Origin: Enterocloster aldenensis
GTDB lineage: Bacteria; Bacillota; Clostridia; Lachnospirales; Lachnospiraceae
DNA length: 64,000 nucleotides
Assembly (NCBI RefSeq): GCF_003434055.1
Contig: NZ_QVEX01000017.1
Coordinates: forward strand, 1-64,000
Direction: 5' to 3'
A model generated the notes under the pieces. That model searched no databases. It had not been told where the DNA came from and was given only the letters and a program-made list of their open reading frames with translations. Shown one piece after another: positions 51,889 through 58,571 of the stretch. Made by a program: the position numbers and the translations under genes. The stretch's first letter is position 1. Every line of letters begins with the position of its first letter.

Positions 51889-52036
51889 CACGCCGAATGG
51901 AAAGAATATACAAATATCCCCCTCCCAATTCCACAAATCCCACAAAAACACATCCACATTTTCTCTTCGTAACCAAATTATAGAACACACGTTCGATAAA
52001 GTCAAATTAGAATATTTAATGAATATAAGCTGCTCA

Positions 52037-52070
52037 TAATAAAAGGACACCCTATATCTAGGATGCCCTA
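52037..52070 (-). terminator. Second terminator after the early operon
   Basis: On the minus strand GGGCATCCTA-GATA-TAGGGTGTCC (two G-T pairs) is followed by TTTTATT. Together with 52177-52217 it ends minus-strand transcripts before the cargo operon. Otherwise the 51849-52304 interval has no gene that I can see. Confidence 0.7.
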
Positions 52071-52176
52071 ATCGTATCTGGAAAACGTCATGGGGGATAA
52101 AACCAGATACCTCACCGCTTGTGTACCCTGCGGCATTGTCCGTTAATGTACAGGTCTGTCTTATGAGGGATTACAC

Positions 52177-52217
52177 AAAAACCGGCTAATCAGCCACCAG
52201 GCTGTAACGCCTGGTGG
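52177..52217 (-). terminator. First terminator after the RinA-like gene
   Basis: On the minus strand the perfect hairpin CCACCAGG...CCTGGTGG is followed by a second short stem GGCT-GATT-AGCC and TTTTT. It lies about 90 bp after the stop of the regulator gene. Confidence 0.6.
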
Positions 52218-52304
52218 CCGTTATTTGTGGGGAGGATGCTTCCGCCCTCTGGCTTCCGCATGATAGCATATTAGCACTTTTCACCCCAACATGAACCGAC
52301 ATTT

Positions 52305-52757
52305 TCAATTTTCCTTAAAAAATCTTTTATTTCGCTGCCAACAGCTGTCCTCCGTAAACTTCACCCGCCGTTTAGGGAACATCCGGTTCATGGCCTGCGC
52401 CACCTTCCACCAGGGAAGGCCGTCTATGTAATACAGACGGAACATGGTCCGCACCTCACTCTTCGGTATGCTCTGGATATATTCCTCCGCCTGGCAGGTC
52501 AGCTCCAGCAGTTCCGCCTCCTTACGTTCCAGAAGCTGCCTATACCGCTCCCTCAGCCGCTGCTTCCGGTAATGCTCCGGCACCGGGTATCCCGTGACCT
52601 TAATGCTGCCTATCGTCCCATCCCGCCTTGTGCCCTTCACCGTATCCGATACCTGATGCGGTTCCTTCAGGAACCTGTCCAGCTTCTGAATCCGCCGCCT
52701 TATGTCCTTTATCTCCTCTTTCATCTCGCAATACTGTATCAGCACCTCCTTGTCCAT
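52305..52757 (-). CDS. RinA-like late transcriptional regulator
   Basis: The 150-aa protein is strongly helical (MDKEVLIQYCEMKEEIKDIR; RRIQKLDRF; YRQLLERKEAELLELTCQAE) and ends in a sigma-region-4-like helix-turn-helix (MFRLYYIDGLPWWKVAQAMN). Such DUF1492/RinA/ArpU-type proteins activate late genes in Firmicutes phages, and it sits at the end of the early operon. I chose ATG 52755-52757, which has GGAGGTGATGCCG upstream. Confidence 0.78.
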   Translation of the reverse strand: MDKEVLIQYCEMKEEIKDIRRRIQKLDRFLKEPHQVSDTVKGTRRDGTIGSIKVTGYPVPEHYRKQRLRERYRQLLERKEAELLELTCQAEEYIQSIPKSEVRTMFRLYYIDGLPWWKVAQAMNRMFPKRRVKFTEDSCWQRNKRFFKEN

Positions 52758-52874
52758 CGGCATCACCTCCTCCCGCGTCCAGGTACGGGCACGCCCAGCA
52801 CCCGTATCGTATCCTGCCCTTATTGTTACGCTGGCCATCACAGCCCCCGCGCCCGTTGTCTATGTAGCACTGTC

Positions 52875-53054
52875 TCATAATACCGTATCACTCCCTTCCG
52901 TCGGCCGGCGCAGTCCCGGGTCCGGGCACAGGCTGGTATACATGTAAGCTGGCGCCGTCCGGATGCGCTCCCGGATGGCCCGGTCAAAGTCTGCCTGTTT
53001 GGCCTTGTTGGCATCCACCCGGCTGGCCTTGCGGCTCTTCTCACTTCGTTTCAA
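52875..53054 (-). CDS. Possible small basic protein with TTG start (59 aa)
   Basis: The TTG at 53052-53054 overlaps the TGA of the 45-aa gene (TTGA) and opens a frame encoding KRSEKSRKASRVDANKAKQA, then DFDRAIRERIRTAPAYMYTS. GAGGAG is 11 bases upstream. Coupling and sensible composition support it; homology was not recognised. Confidence 0.45.
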   Translation of the reverse strand: MKRSEKSRKASRVDANKAKQADFDRAIRERIRTAPAYMYTSLCPDPGLRRPTEGSDTVL

Positions 53055-53188
53055 TCTGCATCCATCTCCTCAAATTTCTTATACCAGTAACAAAACTTGC
53101 TGTGGTTCCTATGATATCTCCTGGCGTGGTACATTCCCAGCATGTAATATATGTGTGCGCATAAAGCGTACAATCTCGCACGAAACAT
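53051..53188 (-). CDS. Small basic/aromatic protein (45 aa)
   Basis: AGGGAAGGATGGGAA precedes ATG 53186-53188; the frame encodes MFRARLYALCAHIYYMLGMY, then HARRYHRNHSKFCYWYKKFE. It is rich in Arg, His and Tyr. It appears to be the first of two overlapping tiny genes before the RinA-like gene. Function unknown. Confidence 0.6.
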   Translation of the reverse strand: MFRARLYALCAHIYYMLGMYHARRYHRNHSKFCYWYKKFEEMDAD

Positions 53189-53217
53189 TTCCCATCCTTC
53201 CCTCTCAAAATCTCAGT

Positions 53218-53487
53218 TTAGTTGTCTACCAGTTCATATGTCTTTTCGAAAATGTCTGGCTTACATGGATAAAATTCCCCGTTGATTCCCTTAATAATAT
53301 AATCATACGGTCTGCATTCCATAATACCCTCAAGAGTCTTTATCATTATGCTACACATACTTCCTTCTCCATAAAAAACGTCCGGGTCATCTAACACTGG
53401 TTCCATCCCCATAAGTTCCTTCACATCTTCTATGTTTCCCGTCCACTGAATAGCTTCAATTACTACTGGTTTTTTTCTGTATTTCAT
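53218..53487 (-). CDS. PGDYG-like phage protein, early-region paralogue
   Basis: The 89-aa protein (MKYRKKPVVIEAIQWTGNIE; SIMIKTLEGIMECRPYDYII, then KGINGEFYPCKPDIFEKTY) is homologous over its full length to the protein at 43724-44092 but shorter in the middle. Function unknown. ATG 53485-53487 follows a GAGAAAGAGGTAGAG-type site. Confidence 0.78.
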   Translation of the reverse strand: MKYRKKPVVIEAIQWTGNIEDVKELMGMEPVLDDPDVFYGEGSMCSIMIKTLEGIMECRPYDYIIKGINGEFYPCKPDIFEKTYELVDN

Positions 53488-53541
53488 CTCTACCTCTTTC
53501 TCCGGCACTTAGCCGGCAGCTAAATCTTAATACTACTGATA

Positions 53542-53694
53542 TCAGTTTTGTTTAGTTGAAAATGCGATATTCACGCTCAATTCCTTATCTCCAAAAGTAA
53601 AAATCAAATCGACATTATCTGTATTATTTTCTGCACAATATTTCAACAAATCTGCTATATCATGCATAAATCCTTCTGAAAAATCTTTATCCAT
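53542..53694 (-). CDS. Small acidic phage protein (50 aa)
   Basis: GGGAGGTATGT precedes ATG 53692-53694; the product (MDKDFSEGFMHDIADLLKYC, then AENNTDNVDLIFTFGDKELS) is acidic with a helix followed by strands. It belongs to the block of tiny early genes at 53-54.5 kb. Function unknown; acidic phage proteins of this size are often anti-host or anti-defence factors, but that is speculation. Confidence 0.6.
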   Translation of the reverse strand: MDKDFSEGFMHDIADLLKYCAENNTDNVDLIFTFGDKELSVNIAFSTKQN

Positions 53695-53711
53695 ACATAC
53701 CTCCCAAAATG

Positions 53712-53900
53712 TTAATTTTCCCATCCGAATCGCTCATGCCATTGTCGTTCTGGCGACAACGACTTAAATGCCGCCAAGCACAACTCCCTGTCTGATTTAT
53801 CACGATATCTAGGCACCGGCTGAGCAAAAGGGCAGAAAACCTTATCTGATAAATCATCCTGCTGTAACTGCACACACCGGCTGCACTGAAACGCTTTCAT
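53712..53900 (-). CDS. Small Cys-containing phage protein (62 aa)
   Basis: AGGAGGTACAAAGCAGA precedes ATG 53898-53900. MKAFQCSRCVQLQQDDLSDK, then VFCPFAQPVP and ELCLAAFKSL contain four Cys (CxxC, C, C) that may bind zinc. An alternative frame at 53687-53875 has no ribosome-binding site. Function unknown. Confidence 0.6.
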   Translation of the reverse strand: MKAFQCSRCVQLQQDDLSDKVFCPFAQPVPRYRDKSDRELCLAAFKSLSPERQWHERFGWEN

Positions 53901-53922
53901 TCTGCTTTGTACCTCCTAAACC

Positions 53923-54096
53923 TTAATTCTCTGAAATATCCTTTTCCAGAATATATTCCAGACAAGTGCTATTATTTTCTAAATATGTCTGGTTACACAT
54001 AACTACTATCCAGCCTTCGCCTAAGGCGTCCCTAAGAGCAGTCATCGGATTCGTGTAATTGTTCGGATATGTTCTTACTACCTTCTGTTTTTTCAT
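53923..54096 (-). CDS. Small phage protein (57 aa)
   Basis: TTTAGGAGGTTAT precedes ATG 54094-54096. The product begins MKKQKVVRTYPNNYTNPMTA and contains LGEGWIVVMCNQTYLENN. It looks like a single small alpha/beta unit and lies in the tiny-gene block; AT-rich like its neighbours. Function unknown. Confidence 0.6.
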   Translation of the reverse strand: MKKQKVVRTYPNNYTNPMTALRDALGEGWIVVMCNQTYLENNSTCLEYILEKDISEN

Positions 54097-54111
54097 ATAA
54101 CCTCCTAAATC

Positions 54112-54315
54112 CTAAAATAGTATTGTAAAATAACGGTCAATAATATCTGAGCCAATCTGTACTATTCGCCCATCACTCTCAACTCGAAACAAGCTGTCTC
54201 GTAACCATCTTCTTTTAACCAACGTAATAAGCTCTCCGTGGTTAATAATATATCGCGAACCGTCCCACTGTGCTGCATTTTGGCTTGCTCCACCAAGCAA
54301 ATACTTCTTCATCAT
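54112..54315 (-). CDS. Small phage protein (67 aa)
   Basis: TTTGAGGAGGAC lies directly before ATG 54313-54315. MMKKYLLGGASQNAAQWDGS, then RYIINHGELITLVKRRW has mainly beta character. It is in the tiny-gene block between the Cys-rich 536-aa gene and the late regulator. Function unknown. Confidence 0.6.
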   Translation of the reverse strand: MMKKYLLGGASQNAAQWDGSRYIINHGELITLVKRRWLRDSLFRVESDGRIVQIGSDIIDRYFTILF

Positions 54316-54335
54316 GTCCTCCTCAAAATAACGAT

Positions 54336-54515
54336 TTACGATACTATCCTCAATCCATCCTCTGGCACATCCACATACTCACCACTGTCCAGCAACACCC
54401 CCACAATCCCGTCATGGCTCCCAATGACCGTCCCACGGATGTTATGCCTCCAGGCTCCGTTGGTCCACAGCTGTACCCGGATGACCTGATGTTCATCCAA
54501 CAACCTTACCTTCAT
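54336..54515 (-). CDS. Small phage protein, SH3-like (59 aa)
   Basis: GAAGGAGAGGAAA precedes ATG 54513-54515, within the end of the 536-aa gene. MKVRLLDEHQVIRVQLWTNG, then RGTVIGSHDGIVGVLLDSGE and YVDVPEDGLR suggest a small beta-barrel. Function unknown. Confidence 0.6.
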   Translation of the reverse strand: MKVRLLDEHQVIRVQLWTNGAWRHNIRGTVIGSHDGIVGVLLDSGEYVDVPEDGLRIVS

Positions 54516-56103
54516 TTTCCTCTCCTTCATGCGCCTCCTGCAGCATCCTGTAGGCCTCCAGCGCCATCATATGCTTTGTATAGTGGTATGGCTGCTTTTC
54601 TATCCAGGATGGCCCCATCATGTCCAGCTGGTCCTGCTCAAACTTTATCATGTTCTGCAGGATGGACTTATCATATGTTGCCACTGGTTTAGCCATTTTC
54701 GGCGGATACTTTGCAGCATATTCCGCTTTCAACCGGTCAAGTTCCACGAACATCATTGTCTGTCCGTTATTTTTGAAACACACATAGCAGAACCCATCAT
54801 ATTTGGCCATATATGTATCCCCCAGGACCTGGAACTGAATTGTCGGTACCTGATTCCAGACGGTATAGCATTCTTCCCGGTGCAGGGCCTGTAAGTATCC
54901 TTTGATGATTTCGGAACGCTTCCAGCCATAGGCCCCATGAGTCATCCTATTCTCCAACGAAAACACCGGTACCCCTCCAATATTCTCCCCTTCTGGTCCT
55001 TGAATCTTCTCGGGTAGCTGTCCCTGAAGGTCTGGTTCTGGATGTACGTCCACGGTTTTCTCAGCTTCCGGCTCCTGCTGCATTTCCGCAGCATCCTCCG
55101 CTTCCCGTTGCACTTCTGCAGCGCCCAGGGTATTCTGTCCCCGCTTCCAGGATGCCCAGCACTTCTCACACTCCTTGTGCCCCGCTTCCTGTTCCTCAGG
55201 TTTGGTCCCCCACTCCTGTCTCTGACAGTCCTGTATGCCGGGAGGACAATCCGATACAGCATTCGGTTCCTCCTTCCCATGTTCCTGTGGTACCGGCCTC
55301 CGGGACGAACTGTAGCACTCCAGCTTGCAGTCCCCATGCTTTACGCATTCCCAGCAGCACACCCGGCTACAGTCTTCCCCGGTGCCTGGGATAAGTTTAT
55401 GGGCTTCCTCCAGGGTGCACTCAAACTCTGGCCTATGGATACACCTCCCTGTTTTCTCTGATTGTTCCTGTTGCGATATCGCAATGGTTTCCTTCCCAGA
55501 ATCCGGTTCATCCTGTGGTAGAAGGTCCTCCGCGGATATGGTATAGGTCTGTTTTTCAGGACTGCCGGCCACCATCTCTTTCCTGGCTTGGGCAGCTGCT
55601 GCTACATCTTCCGGTTCCACGCCGGGTAAGTCCGTCAGTTCAATCTGGCCAGGAATGGCAATGTAGGGTATTTCCTTGGGTTTCTTCATCTCCCGTATCT
55701 GTACCACTGTCATGTCCGGGGTGACTTTCTCCAGCTGCTCCGCGTCCAGGCTTAACATCTCCTGGAGTTGGGATTTATTGAAATCCTTGTATTTATCATC
55801 CAGGATTGGGCTGTTCCCGTTGACCGAAAACTTATCATTCCGCGTCATGTACCTGGATGTGGTCGAAGCACTGAAACCGAACCGGTCTTTCGCATATTCG
55901 CATATATCCTTGTACCCAGCCTCCTTAAACAGTTCATTCCTGTTCACACATTTGAGATAATAGCCAATTGCTATCACGCTCCTGGCCGCTGACTTAAGGT
56001 TGGCCTGTATGTAGATTTCAGCATCCTCCAGGCTGACCCCCTCATACCATTTCTGTGCCGCTGGGGCTGTCTTCTCCACGGCGCCGGTTACCAGTTCCTC
56101 CAT
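54493..56103 (-). CDS. Phage/mobile-element protein with Cys-rich middle (536 aa)
   Basis: The N-terminal 130 residues (ARSVIAIGYYLKCVNRNELF; YAKDRFGFSASTTSRYMTRN) form a conserved domain with a helix-turn-helix-like segment, found in many Clostridia mobile elements and probably DNA-binding. The middle has a dense Cys cluster (CSRVCCWECVKHGDCKLEC near 270-290 and CEKCW near 340) and acidic low-complexity sequence. The C-terminus is compact (YAAKYPPKMAKPVATYDKS). I chose ATG 56101-56103 (GGGAGGAAAGGAC upstream), which overlaps the LexA-like gene by 62 bases. One copy of the palindrome (55470) is inside it. Confidence 0.72.
   Translation of the reverse strand: MEELVTGAVEKTAPAAQKWYEGVSLEDAEIYIQANLKSAARSVIAIGYYLKCVNRNELFKEAGYKDICEYAKDRFGFSASTTSRYMTRNDKFSVNGNSPILDDKYKDFNKSQLQEMLSLDAEQLEKVTPDMTVVQIREMKKPKEIPYIAIPGQIELTDLPGVEPEDVAAAAQARKEMVAGSPEKQTYTISAEDLLPQDEPDSGKETIAISQQEQSEKTGRCIHRPEFECTLEEAHKLIPGTGEDCSRVCCWECVKHGDCKLECYSSSRRPVPQEHGKEEPNAVSDCPPGIQDCQRQEWGTKPEEQEAGHKECEKCWASWKRGQNTLGAAEVQREAEDAAEMQQEPEAEKTVDVHPEPDLQGQLPEKIQGPEGENIGGVPVFSLENRMTHGAYGWKRSEIIKGYLQALHREECYTVWNQVPTIQFQVLGDTYMAKYDGFCYVCFKNNGQTMMFVELDRLKAEYAAKYPPKMAKPVATYDKSILQNMIKFEQDQLDMMGPSWIEKQPYHYTKHMMALEAYRMLQEAHEGEENEGKVVG
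55470..55485. repeat. Palindrome, copy 3 (inside a gene)
   Basis: GTTGCGATATCGCAAT matches copies 1 and 2 at 15 of 16 bases, keeping the 14-bp palindrome TTGCGATATCGCAA (55471-55484) and the following CAGGAA on the minus strand. Here it is translated (IAISQQE) within the 536-aa protein. Confidence 0.8.
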
Positions 56104-56338
56104 GTCCTTTCCTCCCCTCAATTTTTGTGTATCTATACCCAGGTACCGTGATGGTCCTGGGACATTCGTCAATGTAATTAATCAGACCAGCTGCCCGCAT
56201 ATCCCGTAAGTGGTTGAATATCGTAGATGTCGATGTATATCCTACCCCTTCCGATATCTCCCTGGTTGTAGGTGGGTATCCATGGTCCAGCATATAACCG
56301 GTTATGTAGTCAAGTATCTTCCGGTGTGTTTCCTTCAT
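56042..56338 (-). CDS. LexA-type winged-helix DNA-binding protein (98 aa)
   Basis: MKETHRKILDYITGYMLDHG and YPPTTREISEGVGYTSTSTI match the N-terminal DNA-binding domain of LexA. The C-terminal autocleavage domain is absent; instead there is a basic tail (RKGHGGTGNRRRG). It may regulate early genes or compete at SOS boxes. Start: AAGGAGCAGGGA before ATG, overlapping the replication gene by 29 bases. Confidence 0.82.
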   Translation of the reverse strand: MKETHRKILDYITGYMLDHGYPPTTREISEGVGYTSTSTIFNHLRDMRAAGLINYIDECPRTITVPGYRYTKIEGRKGHGGTGNRRRGEDSPSGTEMV

Positions 56339-57230
56339 TCCCTGCTCCTTCCCCGGCCCACTCCCTCACCTGCTTTAGCATCAGGGCATCATAGTCCGTA
56401 TCCCTCTGGTCAAAATTGTGGAACTGGTTCTTTGGATTTACAGCGCTATCCTTGACTGGCCGTTTCTTTTTCAACGGATATACCCCAGTCCAATTGTTCA
56501 TGATGCTCTGGTCTAGGATTGCAATACGTTCCTTAGCATCACACCCTATACGTCCCAGTTCCTTCTTTATCAGCTCTGCCCCGTTAGCTGTCAACGGTTT
56601 ATTGATATCCTTCCGGAACCCCACGAACCGGGTAAAGGCCGCATCCAGGCTTTCCTCCGCGGGAATATCCGGCTCTCTTTTATATAAGATTTCTTTTCTT
56701 TTACTTTCCTTTTCTTTTACCTGCATTTCCTCCGAAGATTTGCTTATTTCCTCCGCGGAAATTCCGTTTTCATCGGAATCAATTGGAAAAATGGGTGTAT
56801 TTAATAAAGGTTCCCCGTTTTCATCAAGCAACCAGTATTGCGTACTATAGAGCCGTCTCTTCATCAGCTTCACAGCTATCATGTGGTAGCGTTTTTGAAT
56901 CCCAACAGAGGTGATAATATTCTGCAGCATGAGGTCTTTATCGAAAAGTCCTAAATCAGCACAGTAATCTATCACTTGCACAACGGCCTTTTGGCTTTTA
57001 ATCCACTTGTTTCCAATCTTTCGGATGACCATCTTGGATAGCTTGTCTTTCGATAGATTCGCATAATAGCCATTTGAGTAGACGATTGACAGCATACAGT
57101 CATATACGGTGACTCCCAGTGGGCCATATTCGTCCAGCAAATCAAATATCTTATCATCCTCATAGAAATTGACAACCTTCGGGAAGTAGTCCAGGTCCTT
57201 CCTGCAGTCCCTGCCCAGGAAAACCACCAC
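56310..57230 (-). CDS. Phage replication initiator / DnaD-like (DUF4373-type)
   Basis: The N-terminal domain (KDLDYFPKVVNFYEDDKIFD; LLDEYGPLGVTVYDCMLSIV) is the Lin1244/Lin1753-type DUF4373 domain of phage replisome organisers. The C-terminal part (AAFTRFVGFRKDINKPLTAN, IMNNWTGVYPLKKK) resembles the DnaD tail that recruits the helicase. The frame is open to 57317, but the first 29 codons coincide with a terminator-like hairpin (57240-57290) and lack a ribosome-binding site, so I place the start at a GTG near 57228-57230. The exact start is uncertain. Confidence 0.75.
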   Translation of the reverse strand: MVVFLGRDCRKDLDYFPKVVNFYEDDKIFDLLDEYGPLGVTVYDCMLSIVYSNGYYANLSKDKLSKMVIRKIGNKWIKSQKAVVQVIDYCADLGLFDKDLMLQNIITSVGIQKRYHMIAVKLMKRRLYSTQYWLLDENGEPLLNTPIFPIDSDENGISAEEISKSSEEMQVKEKESKRKEILYKREPDIPAEESLDAAFTRFVGFRKDINKPLTANGAELIKKELGRIGCDAKERIAILDQSIMNNWTGVYPLKKKRPVKDSAVNPKNQFHNFDQRDTDYDALMLKQVREWAGEGAGNEGNTPEDT

Positions 57231-57239
57231 CTTCCACTT

Positions 57240-57290
57240 AAAAAGGACGGGGCGGCGGCCAGAAAGTCCATTGTTGGCCGCCCCTTGTGA
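57240..57290 (-). terminator. GC-rich terminator-like hairpin before the replication gene
   Basis: On the minus strand GGCGGCCA (with further GC pairs) and TGGCCGCC enclose a 13-base loop, followed by CCCCGTCCTTTTTAA. It lies between the 251-aa gene and the replication gene and may act as an attenuator or regulated terminator. Confidence 0.6.
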
Positions 57291-57349
57291 CACCTCCGGC
57301 ATCCAATACCGTGACATATCAGCCTGTCCAGAGGAGGTAAAACACCTTA

Positions 57350-58105
57350 TTATCCTATGATTGTGATACGACTGCTGATTGCCTCGGGCATTTCCATGAT
57401 GGCATCCGCAAAGTATTTCTTGATGTTCGCAACTGCTTCGTTCTTCCAGATGCCATTCTCCGCCTCAACAATCATGAAGGCAGGCTCATCCTTATCCCCA
57501 ATCCTGAACACAAACTTGCTGGCAGGCTGCGCCACCTCCTGGAAGGTACGGTAAGGTATCAGCGTTACCGGATTGGGGACTATCACATCAGCCTTGGCAG
57601 CCACCCCCACGGTCATGGTCGCAACCTGGGACACGCCGTCATCCGAATAGGACTGCTTGTTTTTACGTTCCACGTTCCCGGCTACCTTCATAATCAACTC
57701 CAAATCAGCACTTGGCTGGAAGTTGGCCTGTATCTCAATCATGAACCTCTCCTGGTCGTACCAATGGCCAAACTGGAACTCGGAAGTCACCGCACCCACC
57801 TCAATCAGGCACTCCCTGTTACGCTCCGCATCCAGGGAGGACATCAGACGCACACGCTTCGGCCCCATGATATGTATGATCATATCCCTTCCTTTTGGGA
57901 ACTCCTGGCTACAGCTGCCTATGTAATCCACCATGGATGACAGGCTGTGGGTTTCGATTGCTTCTGCCCTCTCTGGTACATCATACCGTTTCAGGCTCTT
58001 GTTGGCATAGGTCCTGCCACATATCTCAATTACCTCAGTCTTCTCGTTTTCACGTGCCAGTTCCTCCACATGTTCCAGCGCTTCTCTTAATCCTTCCATC
58101 ATCAT
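57350..58105 (-). CDS. Conserved phage protein of the replication module (251 aa)
   Basis: The protein (VIEICGRTYANKSLKRYDVP; ETHSLSSMVDYIGSCSQEFP; AAKADVIVPNPVTLIPYRTF) belongs to a family common in Clostridia phages beside recombination and replication genes. Its function is not known; no catalytic motif is evident. AAAAGGAGATAAGT precedes ATG 58103-58105. Confidence 0.68.
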   Translation of the reverse strand: MMMEGLREALEHVEELARENEKTEVIEICGRTYANKSLKRYDVPERAEAIETHSLSSMVDYIGSCSQEFPKGRDMIIHIMGPKRVRLMSSLDAERNRECLIEVGAVTSEFQFGHWYDQERFMIEIQANFQPSADLELIMKVAGNVERKNKQSYSDDGVSQVATMTVGVAAKADVIVPNPVTLIPYRTFQEVAQPASKFVFRIGDKDEPAFMIVEAENGIWKNEAVANIKKYFADAIMEMPEAISSRITIIG

Positions 58106-58123
58106 ACTTATCTCCTTTTCTTT

Positions 58124-58555
58124 TTATTGGTTAGCCGCTGCCCTTAAATCAATAGGGCCTTTGCGGGGTTCCTCATAAATCTCGCCGGTTTCTGGGTCAA
58201 ATGTCTGCGCCGGTTGCCGTACTTCTGTATACGCCGCGGCTGGTGACGCTGCAACAGATGTTACCTGGGGGCGGTCACTTCCATACTCTGACATCTCTAT
58301 ACGCCCTGTGTTGATATCCTGTCCCACCAGGAATACCGTTTCTGATTTCTGGAACCCGGCCAGCTTGGTCTTGACCTCAAACCTGATATCAATCACTCCA
58401 TTGGACTTCGGCTTGAAATTTAGATTGATGGTCATCCCCCTGGCCGCCTCCGGGTCCATGTTAGGGTCAAGGATATTCCGGCCTATCTGGGCTAGGGCCA
58501 TAGTGAACTTCTCAGCCAGCTCACCATTCCCAATACTGTCAAATGTGATTGCCAC
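58124..58555 (-). CDS. Phage 'replication terminator'-type protein (143 aa)
   Basis: The N-terminal part (NGELAEKFTMALAQIGRNIL, DPNMDPEAARGMTINLNFKP) fits a family often labelled replication terminator protein in Clostridia phages; experimental evidence for that name is thin. The C-terminus is Pro/Ala-rich with DPETGEIYEEP. The start is GTG after GAGGAGGTGAGTAA. It is directly after the HerA-like gene. Confidence 0.72.
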   Translation of the reverse strand: MAITFDSIGNGELAEKFTMALAQIGRNILDPNMDPEAARGMTINLNFKPKSNGVIDIRFEVKTKLAGFQKSETVFLVGQDINTGRIEMSEYGSDRPQVTSVAASPAAAYTEVRQPAQTFDPETGEIYEEPRKGPIDLRAAANQ

Positions 58556-58571
58556 TTACTCACCTCCTCTT

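Noticed and set aside
52600..52878. Minus-strand frame with CYIDN...CDGQ...CWAC (92 aa)
   Set aside because: The first part has suggestive Cys residues, but most of the frame lies within the RinA-like gene in another frame and becomes Gly/Asp low complexity; the start site is weak. Kept out as a gene, though a short real N-terminal product cannot be excluded.
53687..53875. Alternative 62-codon frame overlapping 53712-53900
   Set aside because: It has no ribosome-binding site, whereas the frame at 53712-53900 has AGGAGG in place.
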